Positions 37,080-45,773 of a stretch of 64,000 bases of DNA are shown piece after piece. Every line of letters starts with the position of its first letter. Position 1 is the first letter of the stretch. The stretch is taken from positions 124,001 through 188,000 of the forward strand of contig JAHYIR010000001.1 of the NCBI GenBank assembly GCA_019429305.1, given 5' to 3'. Origin of the DNA: Candidatus Cloacimonadota bacterium. Lineage in GTDB: Bacteria; Cloacimonadota; Cloacimonadia; Cloacimonadales; JAJBBL01. The notes beneath the pieces are model-generated. The model saw only the letters and a program-made list of their open reading frames with translations. It did no database searches and had not been told where the DNA came from. Made by a program: the position numbers and the translations under genes.

Positions 37080-37765
37080 TTATTGGTGGTTTACAGAAAA
37101 CTTCCTTGATAGATTATCCGGGAATGATCTCGGCAGTCATCTTTACACAGGGCTGTAATTTCCGCTGCCCTTATTGTCATAATCCAGAATTGGTAGATCC
37201 TAATAGATTCCATGAAGTATTACCAGAGCTGGAGGTGCTTGAATTTCTGGAAAGGAGAAAAGGTTTGTTAGACGGAGTGGTCATTACCGGCGGAGAACCG
37301 ACAATCCATAATGATCTACCTGATTTTCTATATAAAATCAAACAACTGGGTTATCTGATAAAATTAGACACAAACGGTACCAATCCTAATTTGTTAACTC
37401 AGCTTTTAGATGATAACCTCATAGATTATATAGCGATGGATATCAAAGCACCGCTGGAAAAGTATTATATGGCTGCTGGAGTAAACTGTGATTCTCATAA
37501 CTTGTTATCATCACTCAAGATCCTGAGTGAATCTCAGAAAGTTGTAGAGTTTAGGACAACTGCAGTCAACACTATCCATGATGAAGAGGATATCATAGAG
37601 ATTAGTAAGATGATACCCTTTGGAAGGCGATTCATCCTTCAAAGATTTGAACCCAATAAGACTTTGGACTCAACATACTTGAATAAAGCTGCCTTACCGG
37701 AAAAAGCTCTCAATAACCTAAAAGAAAGATTTCAAAACAAAACATTTAAATATGCTGTCAGGTGA
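37076..37765 (+). CDS. nrdG: Anaerobic ribonucleotide reductase activating protein
   Basis: This 229-residue radical SAM activase generates the glycyl radical on NrdD using S-adenosylmethionine and a [4Fe-4S] cluster. The cluster motif is CNFRCPYCHN near residue 27, with LIDYPGMISAVIFTQG before it and the GGEPT motif near residue 75. The length and motifs match the NrdG/PflA-like activases that pair with NrdD. The ATG overlaps the nrdD stop by 4 bp, giving translational coupling. Confidence 0.94.
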   Translation: MIIGGLQKTSLIDYPGMISAVIFTQGCNFRCPYCHNPELVDPNRFHEVLPELEVLEFLERRKGLLDGVVITGGEPTIHNDLPDFLYKIKQLGYLIKLDTNGTNPNLLTQLLDDNLIDYIAMDIKAPLEKYYMAAGVNCDSHNLLSSLKILSESQKVVEFRTTAVNTIHDEEDIIEISKMIPFGRRFILQRFEPNKTLDSTYLNKAALPEKALNNLKERFQNKTFKYAVR

Positions 37766-37777
37766 TACGGTAACACT

Positions 37778-37839
37778 ATTAGTGTCCTTTCTGTAAATAA
37801 AAAGTTTTAATTGAATTAACTTACAAAAGGATCACTAAT
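37778..37839 (+). other. Inverted repeat downstream of nrdG
   Basis: ATTAGTGTCCTTT (37778-37790) pairs with AAAGGATCACTAAT (37826-37839) with one bulged base; a smaller TTAATT/AATTAA dyad lies in the loop. It is 12 bp after nrdG. No T tract follows, so it may stabilise the 3' end rather than terminate. Confidence 0.4.
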
Positions 37840-37911
37840 TTATCGGTCGTTTCAAAACGGAATGATGTTTTAGTCAAATCTTCCAAAAAACTGGTCTAAT
37901 GCATAAAAATC

Positions 37912-38301
37912 ATGAAAGAATTATCTAAAGAAATCTGGAAATGTGCCGAAGAGATAAGTTGTTCTTTTCTTGAAAGAAATGGTTTTTTAATCATTTGCAG
38001 AAACTATAGCTGTGAGTTTGGAGAGATTGATATCGTTGCAGAAAAAGACCAAGTAATAGTCTTTGCTGAGGTCAGATCAAGAAGTAGTGATTTACAGTCC
38101 GCATTCTCTAGCGTATCAGTTCGGAAAAGACTGAAAATTATCAGGACAGCAATTCATTTTCTGCAAGACAATAGAGATTATGAAGGGCTTTGTATGCGTT
38201 TCGATGTTATTGGGATCTTATATAACGAACGATCTAACCTCTTTCAAATAAAGCATTTAGAAGATGCCTTCAGAGTTGATGAACTGGATGAATATCTCTG
38301 A
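37912..38301 (+). CDS. YraN family protein (UPF0102)
   Basis: This 129-residue protein belongs to the YraN/UPF0102 family, which has a restriction-endonuclease-like fold with unclear biological function. The conserved core is CEFGEIDIVAEKDQVIVFAEVRSR, in which the E..D..E-x-R positions correspond to the PD-(D/E)XK-like site (run split here by the reader: GEIDIVAE then FAEVRSR). The C-terminal helices contain RKRLKIIRTAIHFL. It converges, 11 bp apart, with a lipoprotein gene. Confidence 0.88.
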   Translation: MKELSKEIWKCAEEISCSFLERNGFLIICRNYSCEFGEIDIVAEKDQVIVFAEVRSRSSDLQSAFSSVSVRKRLKIIRTAIHFLQDNRDYEGLCMRFDVIGILYNERSNLFQIKHLEDAFRVDELDEYL

Positions 38302-38312
38302 ACATAATATGA

Positions 38313-38957
38313 CTAATCAATCTGTTCTATCGGATACTCATTACTCAGGGTTTCATAAATACCATTAATCTTAATTATATCATCATCTGTATTAGTTTTC
38401 CCGTCAAATATATCAATAGAATGGAGATGCTTAACAAAGAATCTCTGTTCGAAATAAGTATAATTATTCCCCCAATTGTTGACGATTTTGATATCCCAAA
38501 ATCCTTCAGCTAAGTTCCAGCGAGCTGAATCTTCAGGCATGATAACGCTCTCAAGCTTATTACTACCCCATAACTGCGAAGTACTCGGTGAAATATAAAC
38601 TTCAGTAACAATCGATGAAGACTCATTGCTGATTCTCAAGCCGGCAGCATCATAGTCAATGCTCTTATAAACTCTCGAGCCCGCACTGAGCAAGGCAGTG
38701 TATTGCTGTGGAAAGAGAAATAGTTTTTCATTTATTTGAACTGTTACATATTGCTTGTCAACCGAAAAAGCTTTACGATTCAAACTCCACTTTCTTTCCA
38801 GTGTTTGATATGCAGGTAATTGATATGTGATGTTGTCTATTCGGATTTCAGTTGTACTGGCAGTATTATTATAAAAGATCATAACAGCATCTTCAGCACA
38901 AGAAGCAATTAATAAGGTAAACAAGAGTATAATAGTATAGATTAGTCCTTTATTCAT
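38313..38957 (-). CDS. Lipoprotein of unknown function
   Basis: This 214-residue protein has a lipoprotein signal peptide with the lipobox IASC (cysteine at about residue 20). The mature part is rich in beta strands and aromatics (for example SVDKQYVTVQINEKLFLFP and NNWGNNYTYFEQRFF) and has no recognisable domain or catalytic motif. GAGGAG precedes the ATG. It lies 89 bp after the start of sppA on the same strand. It is probably anchored in the envelope. Confidence 0.7.
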   Translation of the reverse strand: MNKGLIYTIILLFTLLIASCAEDAVMIFYNNTASTTEIRIDNITYQLPAYQTLERKWSLNRKAFSVDKQYVTVQINEKLFLFPQQYTALLSAGSRVYKSIDYDAAGLRISNESSSIVTEVYISPSTSQLWGSNKLESVIMPEDSARWNLAEGFWDIKIVNNWGNNYTYFEQRFFVKHLHSIDIFDGKTNTDDDIIKINGIYETLSNEYPIEQID

Positions 38958-39046
38958 ATACAGCTCCTCTTTCCTTTCGATTGAAAACCACGATCTGAGC
39001 TATCAAGATCAATACAATTCTTCTTGATCTACCGAAAGGTATTTAC

Positions 39047-40864
39047 CTAATCAACGTATAAGAGAGGAGAAAGCATCTGAACGGGATCATTTTTTATCGC
39101 CGTGTATATCTTACGAAGATCTTCTAATCTCTCGTCTGTAATGACATTACTTGTTATAATGCTCAGTATTATGCTCCTGTCAAATCTTCTTTCCAATAAC
39201 AACTCCCAAAGAGTTTTTGTTTCAGGAAGATAAACTGTTTGGTAGTCAATCATATTGGCAAGTTCTGCAGCTTTTTCTACTGCTTGATCCAAATTCCCGA
39301 TGTCATCTATTAAATTATTAGCAAGTGCTCTCTTACTACTCCAAATCATGCCTTGTGCAACTTTTTCTACTTCTTCTGAAGTCATATTTCTACCTGTAGA
39401 TACTCGTTCCTTGAATTCTTCATAGGTAGAGTCTAAGCTCCTCTGTAATGCCAAGATGTCTGAAGGATTAGGTCTTTCCCATGTATTCATGAAATTTGTA
39501 TATTTTCCTCGATACATCGTTTGAGGATTTACCCCAATTTTTTGACCAGTCTGATGTAAATTTGGGATCATCGCTGCTACACCTATTGAGCCGGTTATGG
39601 TATAAGGATCTGCCATTATGTAATCTCCCGGAGCTGCTATATAGTATCCCCCAGAGGCAGCAATATCGCTCATAGAGACTACTAATGGTTTGGTACTTTT
39701 CAGCTTGATCAATTGTTGATAGATCTTATCAGACTCTAAGGCACTGCCACCGGGGCTTTTTATGCGCAGAACTATTGCTTTTATTGATGGGTCTTTTTCT
39801 ATATCCGCGATGATGTTCTTAACCTTGCCGGCAGAAATAATGTTCTGTCCGAAACTTGAACTCGGAATAGTAATTGAGCCCTGTAGATAAACTACTGCTA
39901 CTTTATTAGAGTGACCTGTTCGTGAGCTAGTTCTGGTTCTATATCTGCTTATTCTCATCACCTTATCTTCACTAATACCCAGCATATCCAACATATCATC
40001 ACGGGAAGCTAAAAAGTCAACAATATCCATTTCTAAAGCATAATCTTGATTGATCAGGAATTCAGGTCTATCTTCATAAATTTCTCGTATGATATTGAAA
40101 TCAAGGTTTCGCAGAGAAGATATGTCTGTTAAAAGCTGACTGTATAGATCATCTAATAAAAGAGTTAGACTCTGTCGCATTTGTGGAGACATTTCCCTGC
40201 GGCTAAATTCTTCTCCGGCACCTTTAAACTCACCGGAATGTAATATAGTCCACTCTACACCTAATTTATCAAAAAGGTCTTTCATGTAAAGAGAGGAAAC
40301 ACCAACACCGCTTAAATATATTCCTGAGGAAGCCGATGGGTGTAGAAATATCTCTGTGGAGACAGAAGCGAGATAATAATCTCTATTTGCTGCCATCTCA
40401 AGGTAGGCATAAACTGGCTTACCTTTCGCTTTAAAATTTTCTAAAGCGATAGTTATTTCATTAAGAGTCGAATAACCGGCAGCAACAAAACGGGGTTCTA
40501 AAATGATGCCCTTGATGTTTGGATCATTGGCTGCTTTATTGATCCGATCAATAATATCTCTAGCGGACAGAGTTGTTGTAAAAGAAAATAGATCTTGATC
40601 TATCTCGCGATATTCTTCCAATGCTCCTACAATTCGAAGATTTAAGTAGGTACCAGTTGGAATAGGTTCAATTTTACTGCGCCCAAGCATAATTATACCG
40701 GACAGTGCGACTAATAAAAAGATGATAATCAATATAACAGCTGATAAACAACCGAAAGCAAACCATTTCTGTTTTATATAACCTTTATTTTCAATTGGAC
40801 GGTAGCGTGTCTCTTGAGTTTTTTTTGCTTCTTTTATGGGATCATTTATATCATAATTATCCAT
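39047..40864 (-). CDS. sppA: Signal peptide peptidase SppA, 67K type
   Basis: This 605-residue membrane-anchored serine protease digests leftover signal peptides. One transmembrane helix lies at about residues 34-60. Two tandem SppA domains follow, with the catalytic lysine of the Ser-Lys dyad in GEFKGAGEEFSRREM (K214) and the nucleophile in IAASGGYYIAA (S404). The length matches the double-domain type of Escherichia coli. GGGAGGAAG precedes the ATG. It is transcribed after the NtrC-type regulator gene, separated by about 80 bp with weak hairpins. Confidence 0.93.
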   Translation of the reverse strand: MDNYDINDPIKEAKKTQETRYRPIENKGYIKQKWFAFGCLSAVILIIIFLLVALSGIIMLGRSKIEPIPTGTYLNLRIVGALEEYREIDQDLFSFTTTLSARDIIDRINKAANDPNIKGIILEPRFVAAGYSTLNEITIALENFKAKGKPVYAYLEMAANRDYYLASVSTEIFLHPSASSGIYLSGVGVSSLYMKDLFDKLGVEWTILHSGEFKGAGEEFSRREMSPQMRQSLTLLLDDLYSQLLTDISSLRNLDFNIIREIYEDRPEFLINQDYALEMDIVDFLASRDDMLDMLGISEDKVMRISRYRTRTSSRTGHSNKVAVVYLQGSITIPSSSFGQNIISAGKVKNIIADIEKDPSIKAIVLRIKSPGGSALESDKIYQQLIKLKSTKPLVVSMSDIAASGGYYIAAPGDYIMADPYTITGSIGVAAMIPNLHQTGQKIGVNPQTMYRGKYTNFMNTWERPNPSDILALQRSLDSTYEEFKERVSTGRNMTSEEVEKVAQGMIWSSKRALANNLIDDIGNLDQAVEKAAELANMIDYQTVYLPETKTLWELLLERRFDRSIILSIITSNVITDERLEDLRKIYTAIKNDPVQMLSPLLYVD

Positions 40865-40928
40865 TCTTCCTCCCTGATTCTGTAGTTAAATTCATCATTT
40901 ATATGACTAATCTTTAGTAAAGATTTTT

Positions 40929-40951
40929 TCTCTTAAATATTTTTTAAGAGA
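40929..40951 (-). terminator. Weak AT-rich hairpin at the end of the NtrC-type regulator gene
   Basis: A 9-bp stem pairs TCTCTTAAA (40929-40937) with TTTAAGAGA (40943-40951), overlapping the stop codon of the regulator. A second small hairpin (AATCTTTA/TAAAGATT) follows nearby. The stem is AT-rich and no T tract follows on the minus strand, so termination would be weak. Confidence 0.3.
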
Positions 40952-42317
40952 AACTTATGTTAAGTTCTTTGAGTTTTCTGGAAAGATTACTCTGGTGGAT
41001 TCCCAGAGCATGTGAAGTTTGAGTAATGTTGTAATTATGTTTCTTTAACTGTTCTGTTAAGTACTTAATCTCGAATTCTCTCTTTTTTTCTTGGAAATAA
41101 ACCGTCTCTTTCCAGAAAGATAATTCGGAATGCTGCTCAGAAATGTTATTATGATATGGATCTTTAAGATTATATCTGGCAAGAAGCTGAGGAGTGATTT
41201 CTTGGTTATCGATCAAGATATAGAATCTTTCTATAAGATTTTTTAACTCTCTTACATTACCGGGATAAAGCCATGATTGCATCTCCAGGATAGCTTCGTC
41301 TGTAAAAGTTTTCAACGGTACTTTCATCTCAGAATGGAACATTTTGGAAAAATGCTCTATCAAAACGGGTATATCTTCCGGATGTGAACGAAGAGGAGGG
41401 CTGATGATCGGGATCACATTTAATCTAAAAAAGAGATCCTCTCTAAAATGACCGGTTTTTACCATTTCCTCGAGATTTTTATGAGTTGCTGCTATGACTC
41501 TTGTGTCTATCTTTTCCTTCTTATTACTTCCAACCTTTTCGAATTCTCCTTCTTGAATAACGCGAAGTATTTTTGCCTGGGCAGATAAACTCATATCACC
41601 TATTTCATCAAGAAAAAGAGTACCACCGTCTGCTTCAGCGAGTTTACCTTTCTTGCTCTTGACGGCTCCTGTAAAGGCACCTTTTTCAAAACCGAATAGT
41701 TCACTCTCAACAAGCTCGTTGGGAATCGCTGCTGAATTGAATTTGATGAATGGATTATTGCTCCGATGGCTCTGATTATGGATAGCATAGGCAATGAGTT
41801 CTTTGCCAGTACCACTTTCACCCCTGATCAGAACCTTTGAGTTAGTTGGTGCTACACGATCTATTACCTTTTTTAACTCTTTGAGCTCTGCACTTTTACC
41901 TATTAACTTGAAATTTTCTGAAAAATTCGATTTCAATCTTTCATTTTCTTGAGAAATACTTCTGAATTCATAGGCTTTGCGCACTGTGAGTTTAACCTTG
42001 GGTAAACTTAGCGGTTTTTCTAAAAAGTCAAATGCCCCAAGTTTTATGGCTTTCACTGCTTCACTGATACCACTGTGTCCCGAGATCATTATTACTTGTA
42101 TCCCGGAATCGATATTCTTGATCTTCTCTAATACTTCCAAACCACCTATATGCGGCATGGACACATCAAGAAGGACAATATCCGGAATCTGATTGGTTAT
42201 GTATTCCAGACTTTTGAGGGGATCTTGCAGGGCATGACAATTGTATCCTTCATCCTCTAAAATATTTTGCAAGGAGACACAAATATTCTGTTCATCATCG
42301 ACTATTAAGATATTCAT
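40944..42317 (-). CDS. NtrC-family sigma54-dependent response regulator
   Basis: This 457-residue enhancer-binding activator has a receiver domain (residues 1-120, DD near 7-8, phospho-acceptor D51 in LLDVSMP). The AAA+ sigma54-interaction domain follows, with Walker A GESGTGKE at 166-173 and the sigma54 contact loop GAFTGA at 213-218, then a Fis-type HTH at the C-terminus (YNITQTSHALGIHQSNLSRKLKE). It should activate sigma54 promoters when phosphorylated by the partner kinase. Its start overlaps the kinase stop by 4 bp. Confidence 0.95.
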   Translation of the reverse strand: MNILIVDDEQNICVSLQNILEDEGYNCHALQDPLKSLEYITNQIPDIVLLDVSMPHIGGLEVLEKIKNIDSGIQVIMISGHSGISEAVKAIKLGAFDFLEKPLSLPKVKLTVRKAYEFRSISQENERLKSNFSENFKLIGKSAELKELKKVIDRVAPTNSKVLIRGESGTGKELIAYAIHNQSHRSNNPFIKFNSAAIPNELVESELFGFEKGAFTGAVKSKKGKLAEADGGTLFLDEIGDMSLSAQAKILRVIQEGEFEKVGSNKKEKIDTRVIAATHKNLEEMVKTGHFREDLFFRLNVIPIISPPLRSHPEDIPVLIEHFSKMFHSEMKVPLKTFTDEAILEMQSWLYPGNVRELKNLIERFYILIDNQEITPQLLARYNLKDPYHNNISEQHSELSFWKETVYFQEKKREFEIKYLTEQLKKHNYNITQTSHALGIHQSNLSRKLKELNISFS

Positions 42318-43465
42318 TTATACTCCTCGATAATAATCTCAAAAGTCGTTCCTTGATTTAACTTACTTTTTACTCTGATATGAGCTGAATTTGCATCGCA
42401 AAGACGCTTAACTACTGCTAAACCCAATCCAGTACCTCGCTTCTTACGAGAAAAGTAAGGATCGAAAATATGAGAAATATCATCAGGGTCAATACCTTGT
42501 CCGTAATCCTTTATTTCAACAACCAAGAAATTATTACTCTTCTTGAGACTGACAACTATCTCTTCTTCAGAAGAGCTGGCATCAGCAGCATTTTGTAGAA
42601 TGTTAGTGATTATCTGATAGAAATGTGTCTGATCAAATTGAATTTTCGTGTTCTTGGTCAAATTCAGCTGTATGTTATAATTATGTATATAAGGTTCGAC
42701 AGTTTTTTCAATCTCTGTTGCAGGATCAAATACAGTTAAGTTAGGTGTAGATATTTTAGCAAAATTGGAGAAAGACTGGACAAGCTCTCGTAAATTATTT
42801 ACTTCCTGATTGATTATTCTTATAGCTTCCGGAAAGATCTCTTTCAACTTTTCACAGTCTTCGTATTTTTCTTCCAATCGTTGAATTGATAGCTGAATTG
42901 GAGTTAAAGGGTTCTTAATTTCATGAGCAAGCATACGAGATAGTTCTTTCCAAATCATCTCTTTTTCAGCTTGTAAGAGTTTTTTCTGGGTATTATCCAA
43001 TTCATGTGACATATCGTTAAATGATTGCTGTAAGAGACGCATCTCTTTAATACCTGAGGTAGGAAGATACACAGAAAAATCTCCTTCTCTGATCCGTGCT
43101 GTTGCTAATTGCAAATCCTTTAAAGGTTTGGTGATCCGGTAAAATACCAGAACGAAAGCGATGATAGATGCGATCATTAATAGTATTAGAAATAAAGTAG
43201 AATATACCTGTGTCTCATTTCTGATCAAGTCTATCGCCATTAAGGATTCTCTGATATTAACTGCTAATTGCCTTGCTTGCAAACTATCTTCTTGTGTCTT
43301 AAAGCTTAGTTCAGCAAGAACTTCATCAATGTGAAAATTTTTATAGGCTTTATCGATCTCCTTCTGTTGACTATTAAAAAAAACATTAAGAATCATAAGA
43401 CTACTCAAATATAGAAAGAGAAAGAGAAAAATAACGATGACTCTTAAGTTGAGATTAACTTTCAT
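42314..43465 (-). CDS. NtrY-like membrane sensor histidine kinase
   Basis: This is a 383-residue sensor kinase. Transmembrane helices lie at about residues 8-30 and 88-110, flanking a short extracytoplasmic loop of about 55 residues. A HAMP segment (RITKPLKDLQLATARIREGDF) is followed by the DHp with HEIKNPLTPIQLSIQRL (H181), and the HATPase has N-box ILQNAADAS, DYGQGIDPDD and GTGLGLAVV. The HEIKNPLTPI motif is typical of NtrY/NtrB kinases. It is coupled to the downstream NtrC-type regulator by a 4-bp overlap and to the upstream DUF4390-like gene by 11 bp. Confidence 0.93.
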   Translation of the reverse strand: MKVNLNLRVIVIFLFLFLYLSSLMILNVFFNSQQKEIDKAYKNFHIDEVLAELSFKTQEDSLQARQLAVNIRESLMAIDLIRNETQVYSTLFLILLMIASIIAFVLVFYRITKPLKDLQLATARIREGDFSVYLPTSGIKEMRLLQQSFNDMSHELDNTQKKLLQAEKEMIWKELSRMLAHEIKNPLTPIQLSIQRLEEKYEDCEKLKEIFPEAIRIINQEVNNLRELVQSFSNFAKISTPNLTVFDPATEIEKTVEPYIHNYNIQLNLTKNTKIQFDQTHFYQIITNILQNAADASSSEEEIVVSLKKSNNFLVVEIKDYGQGIDPDDISHIFDPYFSRKKRGTGLGLAVVKRLCDANSAHIRVKSKLNQGTTFEIIIEEYK

Positions 43466-44003
43466 ATAGCTCCACCTTGTATTCGAAAACTATCTTAGGG
43501 GTCTTATAATTCCATAGCATCATCAAGTCAAATTCTCTTTCCAAGGATTCGAGAGTAACTCTTTCCATAGATGCCGATAATTCGAACTTATATGTTCCTC
43601 CTATTCCCCAATGATCATAAAAGATATCTACTTCCGAGATTATTGTTCTTAGATCATCACATGAAACAGTAAAAGTGAAATTATTAGAAACTTCTGCCTC
43701 GATCCGAAAAAAACGCTCCATTGGGTCATATATGACAGTATTTCTATATTCAATAGAGTCTAAAAGAATACCATCTCTTGATACGATAAGATAGTAGTTA
43801 ATATTGATTGGGCTGCCAGAACGGAATATCTGCTCAAAATCATTATCGAAGGCATATAACAGAGAGGTTCTTATTCTGACAATCTGATTATCATGACCAA
43901 TAAACACATCAGAAAAGCGTGCATTATTCCCTTCATAAGAAGAGAACAGGAGCATTGTCATGGATACTACACTAGACAGAATCCTACCCGCAAAGCTCAA
44001 CAT
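43455..44003 (-). CDS. DUF4390-like secreted protein
   Basis: This 182-residue protein has a signal peptide (to about residue 24, LLFSSYEG). A single beta-rich domain follows, with the family-like strands IVRIRTSLLYAFDNDF and a C-terminal YKTPKIVFEYKVEL. It resembles DUF4390 proteins, which often sit next to NtrYX kinases. GAGGGA precedes the ATG. It overlaps the kinase gene by 11 bp and is the first gene of that operon, so it may sense or modulate the kinase input. That role is inference. Confidence 0.7.
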   Translation of the reverse strand: MLSFAGRILSSVVSMTMLLFSSYEGNNARFSDVFIGHDNQIVRIRTSLLYAFDNDFEQIFRSGSPININYYLIVSRDGILLDSIEYRNTVIYDPMERFFRIEAEVSNNFTFTVSCDDLRTIISEVDIFYDHWGIGGTYKFELSASMERVTLESLEREFDLMMLWNYKTPKIVFEYKVELYES

Positions 44004-44032
44004 AATCCCTCTTCAATATTAGTTGTAAAATT

Positions 44033-44061
44033 ATTTGTTTGATTAACCGACCAAATGTCAA
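44033..44061 (-). promoter_or_regulatory. Candidate promoter of the DUF4390-NtrY-NtrC operon
   Basis: On the minus strand a perfect TTGACA (44061-44056) is followed after 17 bp by ACAAAT (44038-44033), a poor -10. It lies directly after the terminator-like hairpin at 44083-44110 and about 30-60 bp before the first start codon. Confidence 0.35.
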
Positions 44062-44082
44062 GTTTTTTGATTTTTCATAGAT

Positions 44083-44113
44083 AAACCCGGGCTGTGAACA
44101 GCCCGGGTTTTTT
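44083..44113. terminator. GC-rich hairpin terminator between the PDZ gene and the NtrY operon
   Basis: A 12-bp perfect stem pairs AAACCCGGGCTG (44083-44094) with CAGCCCGGGTTT (44099-44110) around a 4-base loop. The T tract is longer on the plus strand (six T) than on the minus strand (three T). Both flanking genes are on the minus strand, so it presumably ends the PDZ gene. Confidence 0.75.
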
Positions 44114-44143
44114 CATTTATTCTAATCTCTTTTAGGGAGGAGT

Positions 44144-45493
44144 TTAGAAACCAAACCATGGACCGACAGAGATTGTCAAACCATCAAAAGATGTATTGGG
44201 TGATCCTTTTACTTCGTAAACATCGCCAGTATCATCGACATTCCAACCATTATGATATGAATATGATAAGATGTAACCGACTTCACCCCGAATTGAAAGC
44301 CATGAATTTAAACGATAGTATAACTCAGCTTTTGGTTGCAGAAAGATATAGCTTTTGTAAAGGTTGAGATAGTTATTCAAAGTATCATTTATCTGTGTTG
44401 ATAGGTCATCCCAGTTGTAGTTCCCATCATTTTGAGAAACCTCAATTCTTGTTGTACCCCATCCGAGCATTGATCCTACTGAAGTTATCAGCTTGCGAGT
44501 TACAGGAATACGCTGTTCTAAAGTTATACCACCGAAACCGGTACTGTATCTCATTCTACGAATAACATTCTCATCAGGTACATTTATTCTTCTATCAAAT
44601 GAGTATCCTGCACCCATACCACCAAGGAACAATCCTTTGCCAACATTGATCTTTGCACCACCACCATTAAGGAATTGGCCTTTGTCATCTATTTCTGCAA
44701 AACCCAAAGAGGTGATCATTTTATTGATGTCATCAACTTCTGGAGTGTACCATAGTGGGATCCAACCACCACCAAATGAACCAACTGAGATCTTTGGTTT
44801 ACGAACTACTTGTTCTCCCGGAATACCTGTATCTATACGATCATGGCGAGAACCGAAAGTGAAATCCATGTCCATTTCCTGTCTGTTACGGAAAATTTTC
44901 ATTCTGACCGTATCACCTATGTTATATGATCCGATAATATTGGTGAATATCCTGCGATTTGAAATTCTCTGCCCGTCTACTTCCATAATGATATCATCCG
45001 GCAGAATACGCTGAGCTCTAGCTGGGCTATTGGGAACGACACTAGTAATTAAAACACCATAAAACTTATTGTATCCCATCTCGGCAGCTTGACTTAATGT
45101 AAGGTCTTCAGTGACAACACCCATATAAGCTGAATCGCTGCGTTGACGATCTAGTTCAATAGTAACTATTCTACTACCTGTTCCAGTATCTAGATCACGA
45201 GTTACTTCTTCAACCTTTTTCATTGCCTCTTTAATTTTTTGATCAATTTCCTCCATATCAATATCAGAAACATTTTCTGTTACTATAATCTTCTTTTCGA
45301 TTATGAATTCTCCACTATCTTCTGTTTTCTGATCTGATTTGTTTTCAGCAAAAAGTACTTCATAGAGCTCATGATAGGGATACTCTATTACTTGGGCATA
45401 ATGACTTAGAACTTGGTTTTCTATGTTCATGAGAGCATGTAAACCAACTGTTCCTAAAAACAATGTTACTGTTAAGATTATTAAATGTTTCAT
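44144..45493 (-). CDS. PDZ-domain envelope protein with barrel-like C-terminus
   Basis: This 449-residue protein has a signal peptide (to about residue 20). A charged coiled segment and then a PDZ domain follow near residues 120-215; the PDZ carries YMGVVTEDL, GVLITSVVPNSPA and PDDIIMEVDGQRISN. The C-terminal ~200 residues are glycine- and aromatic-rich strands (GGMGAGYSFDRRINV, STGFGGITLEQRIPV, and a final VGPWFGF), like a small outer-membrane barrel. No protease catalytic residues are seen. An AAGGAGG precedes the ATG. Its terminator is at 44083-44113. Confidence 0.75.
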   Translation of the reverse strand: MKHLIILTVTLFLGTVGLHALMNIENQVLSHYAQVIEYPYHELYEVLFAENKSDQKTEDSGEFIIEKKIIVTENVSDIDMEEIDQKIKEAMKKVEEVTRDLDTGTGSRIVTIELDRQRSDSAYMGVVTEDLTLSQAAEMGYNKFYGVLITSVVPNSPARAQRILPDDIIMEVDGQRISNRRIFTNIIGSYNIGDTVRMKIFRNRQEMDMDFTFGSRHDRIDTGIPGEQVVRKPKISVGSFGGGWIPLWYTPEVDDINKMITSLGFAEIDDKGQFLNGGGAKINVGKGLFLGGMGAGYSFDRRINVPDENVIRRMRYSTGFGGITLEQRIPVTRKLITSVGSMLGWGTTRIEVSQNDGNYNWDDLSTQINDTLNNYLNLYKSYIFLQPKAELYYRLNSWLSIRGEVGYILSYSYHNGWNVDDTGDVYEVKGSPNTSFDGLTISVGPWFGF

Positions 45494-45680
45494 AATTCCT
45501 CCTTGTTATTTCAGGTCCTTTCAAGGTTATTGTATTTGCAATACATGTACCAAAAATTCATCCTATAACTTCGTTGTTGTTACTAATGTATCTAATAGCT
45601 TGGATTCTATGGAGATAGGTTGAATATTTTTTGCAGATTTTATTATGAAGTTACAAAGAGGAAAGGATTTCTATAAAACA

Positions 45681-45699
45681 TTATATCAAAATGATATAA
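45681..45699. promoter_or_regulatory. Short perfect palindrome upstream of the PDZ gene
   Basis: TTATATCA (45681-45688) and TGATATAA (45692-45699) form an 8-bp perfect dyad with a 3-base centre, in the 280-bp gap upstream of the PDZ gene. It could be an operator, but it is AT-rich and may be chance. Confidence 0.25.
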
Positions 45700-45773
45700 C
45701 TATTGATGCAATCATATCATGATGATGACAAACTAGTTGATTTAATTCTAACTTGGTATAGGAATTGAATTTT

